A stretch of DNA of 64,000 bases. Source: Cytobacillus stercorigallinarum. Lineage in GTDB: Bacteria > Bacillota > Bacilli > Bacillales > Cytobacillaceae. Below, piece after piece: positions 26,364 to 34,569 of this stretch. The stretch spans positions 1-64,000 of the forward strand of contig NZ_JACSQT010000003.1 in NCBI RefSeq assembly GCF_014836495.1, read 5' to 3'. A program made the translations under genes and the position numbers. The notes below the pieces were generated by a model that did no database searches, was not told the origin of the DNA, and saw nothing but the letters and a program-made list of their open reading frames with translations. How positions within the stretch are numbered: position 1 is the stretch's first letter; every line of letters starts with the position of its first letter.

Positions 26364-27005
26364 TTACTTCACCGATTCACGTACAATAAAAGAAGCCGCA
26401 GTTGCCTCTTTTAATTCTTCTAATGTCACACCTTCTTGTAGTTCTACAAGTTCCATACCTTTTTCAGTGAATTCGAAGACTGCCATGTCCGTAATAAGTA
26501 CATGAACAACTCCTTCACCAGTTAGTGGCAACTCACAACTCTTTTTCACTTTAGACTCACCATATTTATTACGATGGTCCATGATGACAACAATGCGTTT
26601 TGCTCCTTGAACAAGGTCCATGGCACCGCCCATACCTTTAACCATTTTTCCTGGTATCATCCAGTTGGCTAAATCACCTGTTTCAGATACTTCCATACCA
26701 CCAAGGATAGCAAGGTCGATATGACCGCCACGAATCATAGAGAAGGACTCTGCGCTATCAAAATACGAAGCATTGCGTTTAGCTGTCACTGTTTCTTTTC
26801 CAGCATTGATAAGATCTGCGTCTACTTCAGACTCTTTCGGGTAGCTACCAATGCCCAATAAACCATTTTCGGATTGAAGCATAACATCAAATTCTTCAGG
26901 GATACGATCGGCAATTAAAGTAGGCATACCAATACCAAGGTTTACACACATACCATCTTTAATTTCTTTTACTGCTCGATTGAGTATTTTCTCTCTTCCA
27001 CTCAT
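26364..27005 (-). CDS. scoB: 3-oxoacid CoA-transferase subunit B
   Basis: The 213-residue beta subunit of succinyl-CoA:3-ketoacid (or acetate:acetoacetate) CoA-transferase, which activates acetoacetate to acetoacetyl-CoA. The catalytic glutamate is Glu46 in QSENGLLGIG, the hallmark of the family. NLGIGMPTL at the N-terminus and GGAMDLVQGAKRIVVIMDH in the middle are also conserved. The RBS AAAGGAGGACATAATC precedes the ATG. It is the third gene of the operon gntP-type permease, scoA, scoB, the same order as B. subtilis yxjC-scoA-scoB. A terminator follows. Confidence 0.94.
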   Translation of the reverse strand: MSGREKILNRAVKEIKDGMCVNLGIGMPTLIADRIPEEFDVMLQSENGLLGIGSYPKESEVDADLINAGKETVTAKRNASYFDSAESFSMIRGGHIDLAILGGMEVSETGDLANWMIPGKMVKGMGGAMDLVQGAKRIVVIMDHRNKYGESKVKKSCELPLTGEGVVHVLITDMAVFEFTEKGMELVELQEGVTLEELKEATAASFIVRESVK

Positions 27006-27020
27006 GATTATGTCCTCCTT

Positions 27021-27719
27021 TTAAGCTTCTTTTCTCGTTGTTAGTCTCTCAATTCTTTTCTCGTAAGTTTTTCCTTCATATACATGTTGAACATATACGC
27101 CCGGTGTATGAATCTCATCTGGATCTAATTCTCCCGCTCCAACTAATTCTTCTACTTCAACAATCGTTATTTTTCCTGCAGTCGCCACAGTTGGATTAAA
27201 ATTACGGGCTGTTTTTCTAAAGACTAAGTTGCCAAATGGATCTGCTTTCCATGCTTTTACGAAAGCGAAATCCGCTACAATTCCTCTTTCTAAAATATAT
27301 GTTTTTCCGTCAAATTCTTTATGCTCTTTACCTTTTGCTACCTCTGTGCCTACACCAGTTGCTGTATAAAATCCTGGAATTCCAGCGCCACCAGCTCTTA
27401 ACCTTTCAGCTAATGTACCTTGAGGAACGAGTTCAACTTCAAGCTCGCCGCTTAAAAATTGTTTTTCAAATGTTTTATTTTCTCCTACATAAGAGGCGAC
27501 CATTTTTTTGATTTGTTTATTTTGTAGAAGTAAGCCTAATCCCCAATCATCCACACCACAGTTATTACTGTATACCGTTAGTTCCTTCGTTCCTTTTTCT
27601 TGTAGGGCTATAATGAGTTTCTCTGGAATTCCGCATAAACCAAAACCACCTACTGCTATAGAAGCACCATCCTGAACTTGTTCTAACACTTCATCTAAAG
27701 ATGTAATTATTTTACTCAT
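27021..27719 (-). CDS. scoA: 3-oxoacid CoA-transferase subunit A
   Basis: The 232-residue alpha subunit, partner of ScoB, which binds CoA. The signature [14 protein letters not shown] lies near residues 23-36, and [24 protein letters not shown] near 105-130 matches the CoA-binding loop. It lies 15 bases upstream of scoB and 35 bases downstream of the permease gene, so the three are one operon behind a sigma-54-type promoter. Together they import and activate acetoacetate or other short 3-oxoacids. Confidence 0.94.
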   Translation of the reverse strand: MSKIITSLDEVLEQVQDGASIAVGGFGLCGIPEKLIIALQEKGTKELTVYSNNCGVDDWGLGLLLQNKQIKKMVASYVGENKTFEKQFLSGELEVELVPQGTLAERLRAGGAGIPGFYTATGVGTEVAKGKEHKEFDGKTYILERGIVADFAFVKAWKADPFGNLVFRKTARNFNPTVATAGKITIVEVEELVGAGELDPDEIHTPGVYVQHVYEGKTYEKRIERLTTRKEA

Positions 27720-27754
27720 GGTATGACTCTCCTTCCATTTTATAAACGATAAAA

Positions 27755-29140
27755 TTAAATAAATAGTGAAATAGCAAAAGCTAATGCAAATACAGTAACC
27801 GTTTTTAATATTGTCAATACAAAGATGTCTCCATATGATTGTCTATGTGTTAAGCCTGTAATCGCTAATAACGTAATAACAGCTCCGTTGTGAGGAAGGG
27901 TATCCATACCACCTGAAGCCATAGAAGCAATCCGATGAAGTAACTCTGGTGAAATACCTAATGTTTGTGCCATCTGTAAATATTGTGCGCCCATTACCTC
28001 TAATGCGATCGATAACCCACCAGAGGCTGACCCAGTTACCCCTGAAAGTACGTTTACAGCAATTGCTTCCGAGACTAGCGGATTATTGCTTGCATTAAAT
28101 ACCCAGTCTTGAATAGCTGTAAAGCCCGGTAGCGTTTTTACAACATTACCAAACCCAACTTCAGAAGCAGTATTAAAGATTGCTAGTAATGAACCCATCG
28201 CTGCTGTCGTTAACCCTGCTGCTAAACCTGTTTTGATTTTTCTCACATTCGTGAGCATTGCGACAATTATCCCGATAGTTAATGCTGCAACGAGCGCCCA
28301 TGTTGAAGTGACTGTACTTGGATCAGCAATATTATATTGTTCAGAAAGCTGCGATGCATCGTACCAGAATTTCGCAGACCAACTTGTGCGGCTAAAAATA
28401 AAGTTTAATGCAATAACAACAACGAGTGGTAAAATCGCTAACCAAAAACTCGGTAACGTATTCGGATCAACTTTTTCAGGCTCGTTTTTATGCCCTGTAC
28501 CATAACCTTCGCCATTGGCAAGCGCTTTCCTTCTACGACGTTCTAACCAAATCATCCCGCCAGTGAAGATAATAATGGCTCCAATAATACCTACAAGAGG
28601 GGCCGCATAAGCATCTGTACCAAAATAATTCGTTGGAATAATATTTTGAATTTGTGGTGTACCAGGTAGTGCGTCCATTGTATACGTGAATGCTCCTAAT
28701 GCAATTGCACCTGGAATTAAACGTTTAGGAATATCTGCTTCTTTGAAGATAGCTGCTGCAAAAGGATAAACAGCAAATGCGACAACAAATAGAGAAACGC
28801 CTCCATATGTTAACGCAGAACAAGCAAGGACAACAGCTAAAATGGCATGTTTTGATCCTAGTGAGGATACAATTGTCTTTGCAATGGCTGCTGCTGCTCC
28901 TGTCATTTCCATCACTTTTCCGAAAATCGCACCTAGTAAGAAGATTGGGAAAAATGATTTGATATAATTAGCTGCGTTCGACATATATGTCTCTGTATAA
29001 CTCGGTAATAATAACCCGCCAGATATTACAACAGCTAATAACGTAACAATTGGGGCAATAATAATAACTGGATAACCACGATAAGCTAAGAAAATTAAAA
29101 GTCCTAATGCTAGTATAATAGCAAAAATCTCAATAAACAA
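27755..29140 (-). CDS. GntP-family permease, likely for ketone bodies (YxjC-like)
   Basis: A 461-residue permease with about 12-14 hydrophobic segments, of the GntP/ion-transporter superfamily. Typical GntP stretches are [41 protein letters not shown] at the N-terminus and [19 protein letters not shown] and [31 protein letters not shown] in the C-terminal half. In B. subtilis the homologous yxjC is linked to scoAB, as here, so the substrate is probably acetoacetate or 3-hydroxybutyrate rather than gluconate. The leader of about 170 bases carries a cre-like palindrome, and a consensus sigma-54 promoter lies upstream. Confidence 0.88.
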   Translation of the reverse strand: MFIEIFAIILALGLLIFLAYRGYPVIIIAPIVTLLAVVISGGLLLPSYTETYMSNAANYIKSFFPIFLLGAIFGKVMEMTGAAAAIAKTIVSSLGSKHAILAVVLACSALTYGGVSLFVVAFAVYPFAAAIFKEADIPKRLIPGAIALGAFTYTMDALPGTPQIQNIIPTNYFGTDAYAAPLVGIIGAIIIFTGGMIWLERRRRKALANGEGYGTGHKNEPEKVDPNTLPSFWLAILPLVVVIALNFIFSRTSWSAKFWYDASQLSEQYNIADPSTVTSTWALVAALTIGIIVAMLTNVRKIKTGLAAGLTTAAMGSLLAIFNTASEVGFGNVVKTLPGFTAIQDWVFNASNNPLVSEAIAVNVLSGVTGSASGGLSIALEVMGAQYLQMAQTLGISPELLHRIASMASGGMDTLPHNGAVITLLAITGLTHRQSYGDIFVLTILKTVTVFALAFAISLFI

Positions 29141-29245
29141 TGAAATCCCCCTTTATTTTCGCTAACAATTCAAACTGACTTCTCCCCAGAGTCATCTGAT
29201 TGTTGCTATTCTCCCCCTTTTGTAACCCCCTATTACGTTACATAC

Positions 29246-29260
29246 AGAAAACGTTTTCAT
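29246..29260. promoter_or_regulatory. Candidate cre (CcpA) site
   Basis: Read on the minus strand, ATGAAAACGTTTTCT fits the catabolite-responsive element pattern WTGNAANCGNWWNCA with one mismatch. It lies inside the leader downstream of the sigma-54 promoter, where CcpA binding would act as a roadblock. Confidence 0.65.
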
Positions 29261-29316
29261 TTCCATTTACAAATCTTCTTTAGAGTCATACTGACAATAA
29301 ACCATCTGTCCATACT

Positions 29317-29334
29317 ATGCAATGAACGTGCCAA
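29317..29334 (-). promoter_or_regulatory. Sigma-54 (SigL) promoter of the permease-scoAB operon
   Basis: The minus strand reads TTGGCACGTTCATTGCAT: GG at -24 and GC at -12 with the exact consensus TGGCAC-N5-TTGCA. A sigma-54 activator gene lies just upstream, so the pair is coherent. Confidence 0.92.
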
Positions 29335-29438
29335 CTGAAGGATTCACTCTATTCTTATTCTTTTTTTTAATTCATACGCGTTTTTTTCAACAAAAACCGT
29401 TCAGAATAACTGTCATTTTTAAAACATCAAAATATTTC

Positions 29439-29498
29439 TGTATGGATTTACGTACATCTTATAAATTTCTACCACGTTCTTGTACGGATTACTTAACA
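29439..29498. promoter_or_regulatory. Candidate upstream activator sites for the sigma-54 activator
   Basis: Two related sequences, TGTATGGATTTACGTACA (29439-29456, an imperfect dyad) and TGTACGGATTACTTAACA (29481-29498), share TGTAYGGATT. They sit about 105-165 bases upstream of the -24 element, the usual distance for enhancer-type sites. A partial version, TGTATGTTACG, occurs at 32564-32574, near the second sigma-54 promoter. Confidence 0.45.
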
Positions 29499-29575
29499 GA
29501 TTTATGTAAAATCGCTTCATTTCCAACTGCCGTTAATCTATTTTATTTTTGTGGGGAATAGGGGGGTACGGATAA

Positions 29576-29690
29576 TGTGGATAAAACGTTGATATCCACA
29601 ATTCTCTTGGGATTTCCACTCTTTAGTGTGGGCAAACTCCAATTGCCCACACTCCTTTGGGGGTTTCCGTTCTTTTTGTGTGGACAATTA
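29576..29690. repeat. Short tandem repeat of 51/52-bp period with hairpins
   Basis: TGTGG starts at 29576, 29627 and 29679. The first two units share CTTGGG(A or GG)TTTCC(A/G)(C/T)TCTTT in their second halves. Each of those two units begins with an inverted repeat: TGTGGAT/ATCCACA (29576-29600), and an 11-bp perfect stem AGTGTGGGCAA/TTGCCCACACT (29625-29653). The remainder of 29335-29745 holds the activator-site candidates and a terminator; no gene. Confidence 0.75.
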
Positions 29691-29700
29691 ACAACTACAC

Positions 29701-29728
29701 TAAAAAAACCCTACCAAATTTGATAGGA
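29701..29728 (-). terminator. Terminator after the sigma-54 activator gene
   Basis: CCTATC and GGTAGG arms around AAATTT on the minus strand, followed by GTTTTTTTA, 17 bases past the stop codon. Confidence 0.75.
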
Positions 29729-29745
29729 TCTCGTTCATACCTTAC

Positions 29746-31428
29746 TTACACCTCTAGCAAATGATATTTGTTCATTTTTTCATACAATGTCGTACGGCTA
29801 ATGCCGAGACGTTTGGCTGCTTCTGTTTTCTTGCCACCAACTGCTGTTAGACATTGTATAATGGTTTGTTTTTCTGTTTCTTCTATAACTTCAGCTAATG
29901 TACGTGTAGGTACTTCTGTTTCTTGTAATTTAATATTTGCCGACAAGTGCTTCGGTTCAATCAAACAATTGAGATCAACCATATTCATCGCGCGTTCTAT
30001 TACATTTTCAAGTTCGCGAATATTGCCTGGCCAATGGTAGTTTTTCAAGATATGGAGTGCCTTTTCGCCAATCCCCTTGACTGGCTTTGCCATTATGTTT
30101 GCATATTTTTCAGTAAAATAATGAGACAGTCGTGAGATATCTTCTTTTCTTTCTTTTAAAGAAGGGATCGTTATTTCCATCACTTTTAGGCGATAATAAA
30201 GATCTAATCTGAATTCACCTTTATCTACCATTTCCTCTAAGTTTCGGTTAGTGGCTGCAATAATACGGACATCGATGGCTTTACTATTAGTTGAACCGAC
30301 TCGTTCAACTTCTTTTTCTTGCAACACGCGCAATAACTTCACTTGCATATGAATTGGCAGCTCACCTATTTCATCTAAAAAAATCGTGCCTCCATCTGCT
30401 GTTTCAAACTTTCCTGCTTTGCCGCCTTTTCTCGCACCTGTAAACGCTCCCTCTTCATAACCAAAGAGTTCGGACTCAATTAATTCAGCTGGAATAGCCG
30501 CACAATTCACTTTTACAAATAGCCCCATTCCTCTACTGCTCGCCTGATGAATTGCATGTGCAAATAGTTCCTTTCCTGTTCCGCTCTCACCTAATAGCAG
30601 GACATTGGAATCATTTTCAGCCACTTTGATCGCTTGTGCTTTTACTTGTTTAAAAGCAGGAGATTCACCAATCAAATGATGAAAAGAGTATGATGCTTTA
30701 TTACTTTCTCTAAAATCACCTTTATATTTCTTCAACTCTTTTTCTAATGAGTGTAATCGTTTAAACAATGCGGAAAACTGACCAACATTTTTAAATAGGA
30801 GCTTACCAACCGCACCAACTACTTTGCCATTTTTAAAAATAGGCGAACGGGTCGCAATCATATAGCCACCATTTACTTTCTGTAAAGAGGCTGTTTCTTG
30901 CTTACCTGTTTTTACAACGATATGCATTCTCGTATTTTCGATTACTTCTGTAACATGCTTGCCTATTGAGCTTTTCTGATCGACCTTCAAAAATTCGGCA
31001 TATGCTTGCGTCAACAGAACGACATAGCCTTTTGCATCGACAAGTACTAAGCCGTCATAAGCATATTCGAGAATGTCTTCTATTAACATCTCATTCTCTT
31101 GCTGTCCTTGGCCGGTAGTTAGCATCTCTGCAATAGGTTCATTTGACAGTGCACAAAGATACATATAGGCAGCGCCATTTATCCCTTCTAACCGTTCACC
31201 CTTAATTAATAGCTCTTTTTTATTTATTTTCATCTTCACAATTGTACTGAGAGGGAAGTCTTGTTGGAGAAGATGAGTCATTTCGCTTTCATCATCCATC
31301 ATCCACAACAATCTTTGATTACAAAACAGTAGCTCCTTTTGGTGATTAAGGATCATCACCCCTAACGGCAGCTCATCTATGATTTTGTTAAATAACTGTT
31401 CATTCTGGATGACATGACTGTTTTGCAT
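29746..31428 (-). CDS. Sigma-54-dependent transcriptional activator (PAS-AAA+-Fis)
   Basis: A 560-residue enhancer-binding protein. Two PAS-like sensory segments lie at about residues 12-100 and 115-215. A linker helix precedes the AAA+ domain, with Walker A GESGTGKE (280-287), the sigma-54 contact GAFTGA (327-332), Walker B GGTIFLDEIGELP and the arginine-finger region. The C-terminal Fis helix-turn-helix is GGKKTEAAKRLGISRTTLYEKMNKY. The overall layout resembles BkdR/RocR-type activators. It lies between two consensus sigma-54 promoters and is flanked by ketone-body genes, so it most likely activates both on sensing acetoacetate, 3-hydroxybutyrate or a CoA-related signal. Confidence 0.94.
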   Translation of the reverse strand: MQNSHVIQNEQLFNKIIDELPLGVMILNHQKELLFCNQRLLWMMDDESEMTHLLQQDFPLSTIVKMKINKKELLIKGERLEGINGAAYMYLCALSNEPIAEMLTTGQGQQENEMLIEDILEYAYDGLVLVDAKGYVVLLTQAYAEFLKVDQKSSIGKHVTEVIENTRMHIVVKTGKQETASLQKVNGGYMIATRSPIFKNGKVVGAVGKLLFKNVGQFSALFKRLHSLEKELKKYKGDFRESNKASYSFHHLIGESPAFKQVKAQAIKVAENDSNVLLLGESGTGKELFAHAIHQASSRGMGLFVKVNCAAIPAELIESELFGYEEGAFTGARKGGKAGKFETADGGTIFLDEIGELPIHMQVKLLRVLQEKEVERVGSTNSKAIDVRIIAATNRNLEEMVDKGEFRLDLYYRLKVMEITIPSLKERKEDISRLSHYFTEKYANIMAKPVKGIGEKALHILKNYHWPGNIRELENVIERAMNMVDLNCLIEPKHLSANIKLQETEVPTRTLAEVIEETEKQTIIQCLTAVGGKKTEAAKRLGISRTTLYEKMNKYHLLEV

Positions 31429-31513
31429 CTGAGATCTCTCCTTACGCTCGCTGATTACTATCTGATAATTTTCATTATTATATCATAGCCAGGCAATAGA
31501 TTATTTTTAATCA

Positions 31514-31549
31514 CAAAAAAGGTGTAGAACTTTTTGTCGTCCTACACCT
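31514..31549 (-). terminator. Terminator after the 3-hydroxyacyl-CoA dehydrogenase gene
   Basis: AGGTGTAG and CTACACCT form an 8-bp perfect stem followed on the minus strand by TTTTTTG, six bases past the stop. It insulates this gene from the activator gene downstream. Confidence 0.88.
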
Positions 31550-31554
31550 AAGAA

Positions 31555-32484
31555 TCATTTTTTCATTTTTGCTAAGCGAATAAAGGAACGGTCTCTTTCT
31601 AATAGTTTATTAGAAACCATCTCTCCTTCATATTGGAAAATCCCTTCACCTGTCTTCACACCAAGCTTCTTATCGGCTACTAAGTCAGAGATGATTGCTG
31701 GCGCTTCCTTTGTGTCATTTAATTCTGGAGCAACGTTATGAAATACTCTTTCCCAAGTATCTAATCCCCCGAAGTCAGCAATCTCAATCGGCCCTGTAAA
31801 TGCCCAGCGGAACCCCGGTCCTGCGGTAATAGCCGTATCTATATCTTCAGCTGTTGCCACCCCTTCAGCCAATAGAGAAAAAGCTTCTCTCATTAAGGCT
31901 GTTTGTAATCGATTAGCAATAAAGCCAGACTTTTCTTTTTGTAAAATGACAGGTGCTTTGCCGATATCTTTCATAATGCTTCCTACTTCTTCAACAATTG
32001 CATCAGAAGTCTGTTCATGTTTAATCATTTCTACTAACGGAACTAGATGTGCTGGATTAAAGAAATGCGTGATCATCATTTGATTAGCAAACGTGGACTT
32101 CTCCATTAATCTCGTAATTGGAAAAGTAGATGTATTTGAGGCAACAATTGCTGTTGGTTGCTTCAATTCTTCCAACTGTTTATATAAATCCCACTTCCAT
32201 TCAATCACTTCTGGTATTGCTTCAATAATTAAATCTGCTTTTTGAACAGCTTGAGATAAGTCAGCAACATATCCAATAGCATTCAAGCTTGTATCCGCTT
32301 CCTTTTCTGATAACACTTCCTCTTCAACAAGTAATGCTACATCTGCTGATATTCTTTTTTCTGCCTTATGTAATAATTCATCGTTTAAATCATTCAGTAT
32401 CACGTCGTATCCTTTAGTCGCAAACGATATCGCAATACCTGTCCCCATTACACCTGAACCAATCACAGTGATATTTCTTATCAT
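31555..32484 (-). CDS. hbd: 3-hydroxybutyryl-CoA/3-hydroxyacyl-CoA dehydrogenase
   Basis: A 309-residue NAD-dependent dehydrogenase that interconverts 3-hydroxyacyl-CoA and acetoacetyl-CoA. The Rossmann loop is GSGVMGTGIA (about residues 8-17). The catalytic region is THFFNPAHLVPLVEMIKHEQTSDAIVEEVGSIMKDIGKAPV, with the active-site histidine, followed by the C-terminal helical domain. The start is ATG 32484, behind AAAGGAGGTTACAACG; ten upstream codons are open but have no RBS. The gene has its own perfect sigma-54 promoter and terminator. In context it links the ketone-body CoA pool to beta-oxidation. The symbol hbd is used in the general sense; substrate length preference is not visible. Confidence 0.88.
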   Translation of the reverse strand: MIRNITVIGSGVMGTGIAISFATKGYDVILNDLNDELLHKAEKRISADVALLVEEEVLSEKEADTSLNAIGYVADLSQAVQKADLIIEAIPEVIEWKWDLYKQLEELKQPTAIVASNTSTFPITRLMEKSTFANQMMITHFFNPAHLVPLVEMIKHEQTSDAIVEEVGSIMKDIGKAPVILQKEKSGFIANRLQTALMREAFSLLAEGVATAEDIDTAITAGPGFRWAFTGPIEIADFGGLDTWERVFHNVAPELNDTKEAPAIISDLVADKKLGVKTGEGIFQYEGEMVSNKLLERDRSFIRLAKMKK

Positions 32485-32518
32485 CGTTGTAACCTCCTTT
32501 AACTTTTCAATCATAAAA

Positions 32519-32536
32519 ATGCAATAACTGTGCCAA
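32519..32536 (-). promoter_or_regulatory. Sigma-54 (SigL) promoter of hbd
   Basis: The minus strand reads TTGGCACAGTTATTGCAT, an exact -24/-12 match that differs from the promoter at 29317-29334 only in the five spacer bases. It lies 35 bases before the hbd start. Confidence 0.93.
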
Positions 32537-32667
32537 AAATAAAATAATTGCGAAAACCATGAATGTATGTTACGATTTTTCCAGTTTTAACTCCCCAACT
32601 CCCTATTACTACTTTACACATCTTCATACTGAAATAAGCCACTAGATTGATATGGAGGAATGTCAAA

Positions 32668-33444
32668 ATGGTATCTAATAAAGTGGCAATTATAACAGGT
32701 TCAGCACGAGGCATTGGCTATGAGATAGGCAAAATTTTTGCCGAAAACGGAGCAAAGGTCGTTCTATCTGATATGAATGAAGAGGAAGTCAAAAAATCTG
32801 CGCAATTACTTCAAGAAAAAGGGTTAGAAGTGTCTGGCTTGAAAGCTGATGTAACAAAAGAGGAAGACATTATCAGCCTGATTGAAGAAACAAAAAAAAC
32901 GCACGGAAGCATTGATATCTTTATTAATAATGCCGGTTTGCAGCATGTTGCACCGATAGAAGATTTCCCTACTGAGAAATTTGAGCTGATGATTAAAATC
33001 ATGCTCACAGCACCATTTATTGCACTCAAACACGTACTACCAATAATGAAAGAACAACAATCTGGTCGCATCTTAAATATTGCATCCATTAATGGATTAA
33101 TCGGTTTTGCCAACAAAGCAGCCTACAATAGTGCGAAACATGGTGTGATCGGCTTAACAAAAGTGGCCGCACTAGAGTCAGCAGCAGATGGCATTACAGT
33201 CAACGCCCTTTGCCCTGGTTATGTTGACACACCACTAGTCCAAAACCAATTACAAGACTTAGCCACAACTAGAAATGTTCCATTAGAAAATGTACTTGAA
33301 GAAGTCATCTATCCGCTCGTTCCACAAAAACGCTTACTACAAGTAAAAGAAATTGCTGACTACGCTATGTTCCTAGCCAGTGATTTAGCAGGAGGCGTAA
33401 CTGGTCAAGCGATCGTGATGGATGGTGGGTATACGGCGCAATAA
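32668..33444 (+). CDS. bdhA: 3-hydroxybutyrate dehydrogenase (SDR family)
   Basis: A 258-residue short-chain dehydrogenase that oxidises 3-hydroxybutyrate to acetoacetate. It has TGSARGIG (about residues 10-17, NAD site), NNAG at 87-90, and the catalytic Ser140, Tyr153 and Lys157 (YNSAK). Sequences LQHVAPIEDFP and the C-terminal GGVTGQAIVMDGGYTAQ are typical of bacterial 3-hydroxybutyrate dehydrogenases. The start is ATG 32668, behind TGGAGGAATGTCAAA. It is divergent from hbd and would feed acetoacetate to the ScoAB CoA-transferase. I see no sigma-54 promoter on this strand. Confidence 0.9.
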   Translation: MVSNKVAIITGSARGIGYEIGKIFAENGAKVVLSDMNEEEVKKSAQLLQEKGLEVSGLKADVTKEEDIISLIEETKKTHGSIDIFINNAGLQHVAPIEDFPTEKFELMIKIMLTAPFIALKHVLPIMKEQQSGRILNIASINGLIGFANKAAYNSAKHGVIGLTKVAALESAADGITVNALCPGYVDTPLVQNQLQDLATTRNVPLENVLEEVIYPLVPQKRLLQVKEIADYAMFLASDLAGGVTGQAIVMDGGYTAQ

Positions 33445-33473
33445 GTGCCAAAAGAGAAAGCTAGAATCAAACT

Positions 33474-33507
33474 AAAAGAAGTGCTGCTCCTTATCAGTAC
33501 TTCTTTT
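33474..33507 (+). terminator. Terminator after bdhA
   Basis: AAAAGAAGT and ACTTCTTTT arms form a stem followed by AATTGTATTT, between the convergent bdhA and the frameshifted gene. Confidence 0.75.
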
Positions 33508-33515
33508 AATTGTAT

Positions 33516-33804
33516 TTACATCATTTTGAGAACTTTTTGTAAGCAACTTACTATCACGGCGATAAATAATACTATCCCACTATTAACAAGCAATATATAT
33601 CCTATTTGCAGACCATAAAAAACGGTAAACGGACCGCAGATTATAGAGACAGCTATTAAACTCCCCATACCACCAAATACAGGGGCAAATGCTAGAATAA
33701 TGAGTGCTCCCCTTGTATATACTTCTTTTGTTAAACGCTGCATACGCTCCAACTATATTGGCAATGGCAATAAAAACAATCATCAAAATTGAAAGAATCA
33801 CCAT
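33516..33804 (-). pseudogene. Frameshifted small membrane protein gene
   Basis: A start ATG at 33804 has an excellent RBS (AAGGAGGATAA) and opens MVILSILMIVFIAIANIVGAYAAFNK, a membrane helix. The plausible continuation (EVYTRGALIILAFAPVFGGMG... with two more hydrophobic segments, to 33516) is in another frame. The frames meet at a run of four A in AACAAAAGAAG; with three A the two parts would join as AFNKEVYTRGAL. Either a real one-base insertion has broken the gene, or the sequence has a homopolymer error, or the site is slippery. Product would be about 95 residues; function unknown. Confidence 0.6.
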
Positions 33805-33827
33805 TTATCCTCCTTAAGTTAAATCGC

Positions 33828-34478
33828 TTATTTTAAATCCGTATTCACTAAGAAAGTTTCCACTTCCTTTGCAAATTGTTGCGGCATTTGTATATTCAGT
33901 TCATGGTTACCCTTCTCTATGATTTGTAATTGAGCACGAGGGATCAATTCTGTCAATTCTTTTGCAGCAGGCATATTGATACGGTCTTTTGAACCAACCA
34001 ACACTAAGGTGGGAATGTTGATTTGATGCAATGAATGAGATAAATCATAACTAACCATTGATTGGTAAAGGGGAATGATCGTTGATTTTTCTATCCCTTG
34101 CTTTCGCCACACTTTTGCTGGTATTAGCTTAAATATATATTTTTGCAGCTGAAATATGCTTTTGATTTGCCACCCATTTACTAATGAGTACGGTGTTCCT
34201 GATAACACCATACCTCTTAAATGAGGGTTTGTGATAAGTGCTTGTTGCAATGCAAAACACCCGCCTAATGATAGTCCAATGATGATAAACGGGGTATTTA
34301 TTGTATGAAGCACATTTGTTAAAGACTTAGATAACTGATTGAAAGTAATAGTTTCAGATGTTGTCACTAATTCATCTATAGAAATGAACGTAGTATCGTA
34401 TCCGTCCCCCATAAACTTCTTAACCTTAATCCAACTATCATTGGTTTGGCCTAATCCATGCAAAAAAACTAGTTTCAT
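33828..34478 (-). CDS. Alpha/beta hydrolase
   Basis: A 216-residue hydrolase of the alpha/beta fold. FLHGLGQTNDSW (residues 4-15) gives the oxyanion region, GLSLGGCFALQQA (about 67-79) the nucleophile Ser, VLVGSKDRINMP the acid Asp, and EKGNHELNIQMP the catalytic His. No signal peptide, so cytoplasmic. It is a short, lidless type similar to uncharacterised esterases. Substrate is unknown. It stands alone between two minus-strand genes. Confidence 0.85.
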   Translation of the reverse strand: MKLVFLHGLGQTNDSWIKVKKFMGDGYDTTFISIDELVTTSETITFNQLSKSLTNVLHTINTPFIIIGLSLGGCFALQQALITNPHLRGMVLSGTPYSLVNGWQIKSIFQLQKYIFKLIPAKVWRKQGIEKSTIIPLYQSMVSYDLSHSLHQINIPTLVLVGSKDRINMPAAKELTELIPRAQLQIIEKGNHELNIQMPQQFAKEVETFLVNTDLK

Positions 34479-34569
34479 CCATTTCCCACCACCGATTTTT
34501 AATTATGTCCTGTAGCTTAGTTATTTTGTATATACCTACATCCCAAAATTTTACCAACTCTTTTTGCTA

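Noticed and set aside
29322-29561. 79-codon plus-strand frame upstream of the permease gene
   Set aside because: It has no RBS, its composition is that of AT-rich intergenic DNA, and it overlaps the sigma-54 promoter and activator-site candidates.
29625-29653. 11-bp stem as a Rho-independent terminator
   Set aside because: No T-run follows on either strand. It belongs to the short 51/52-bp repeat.
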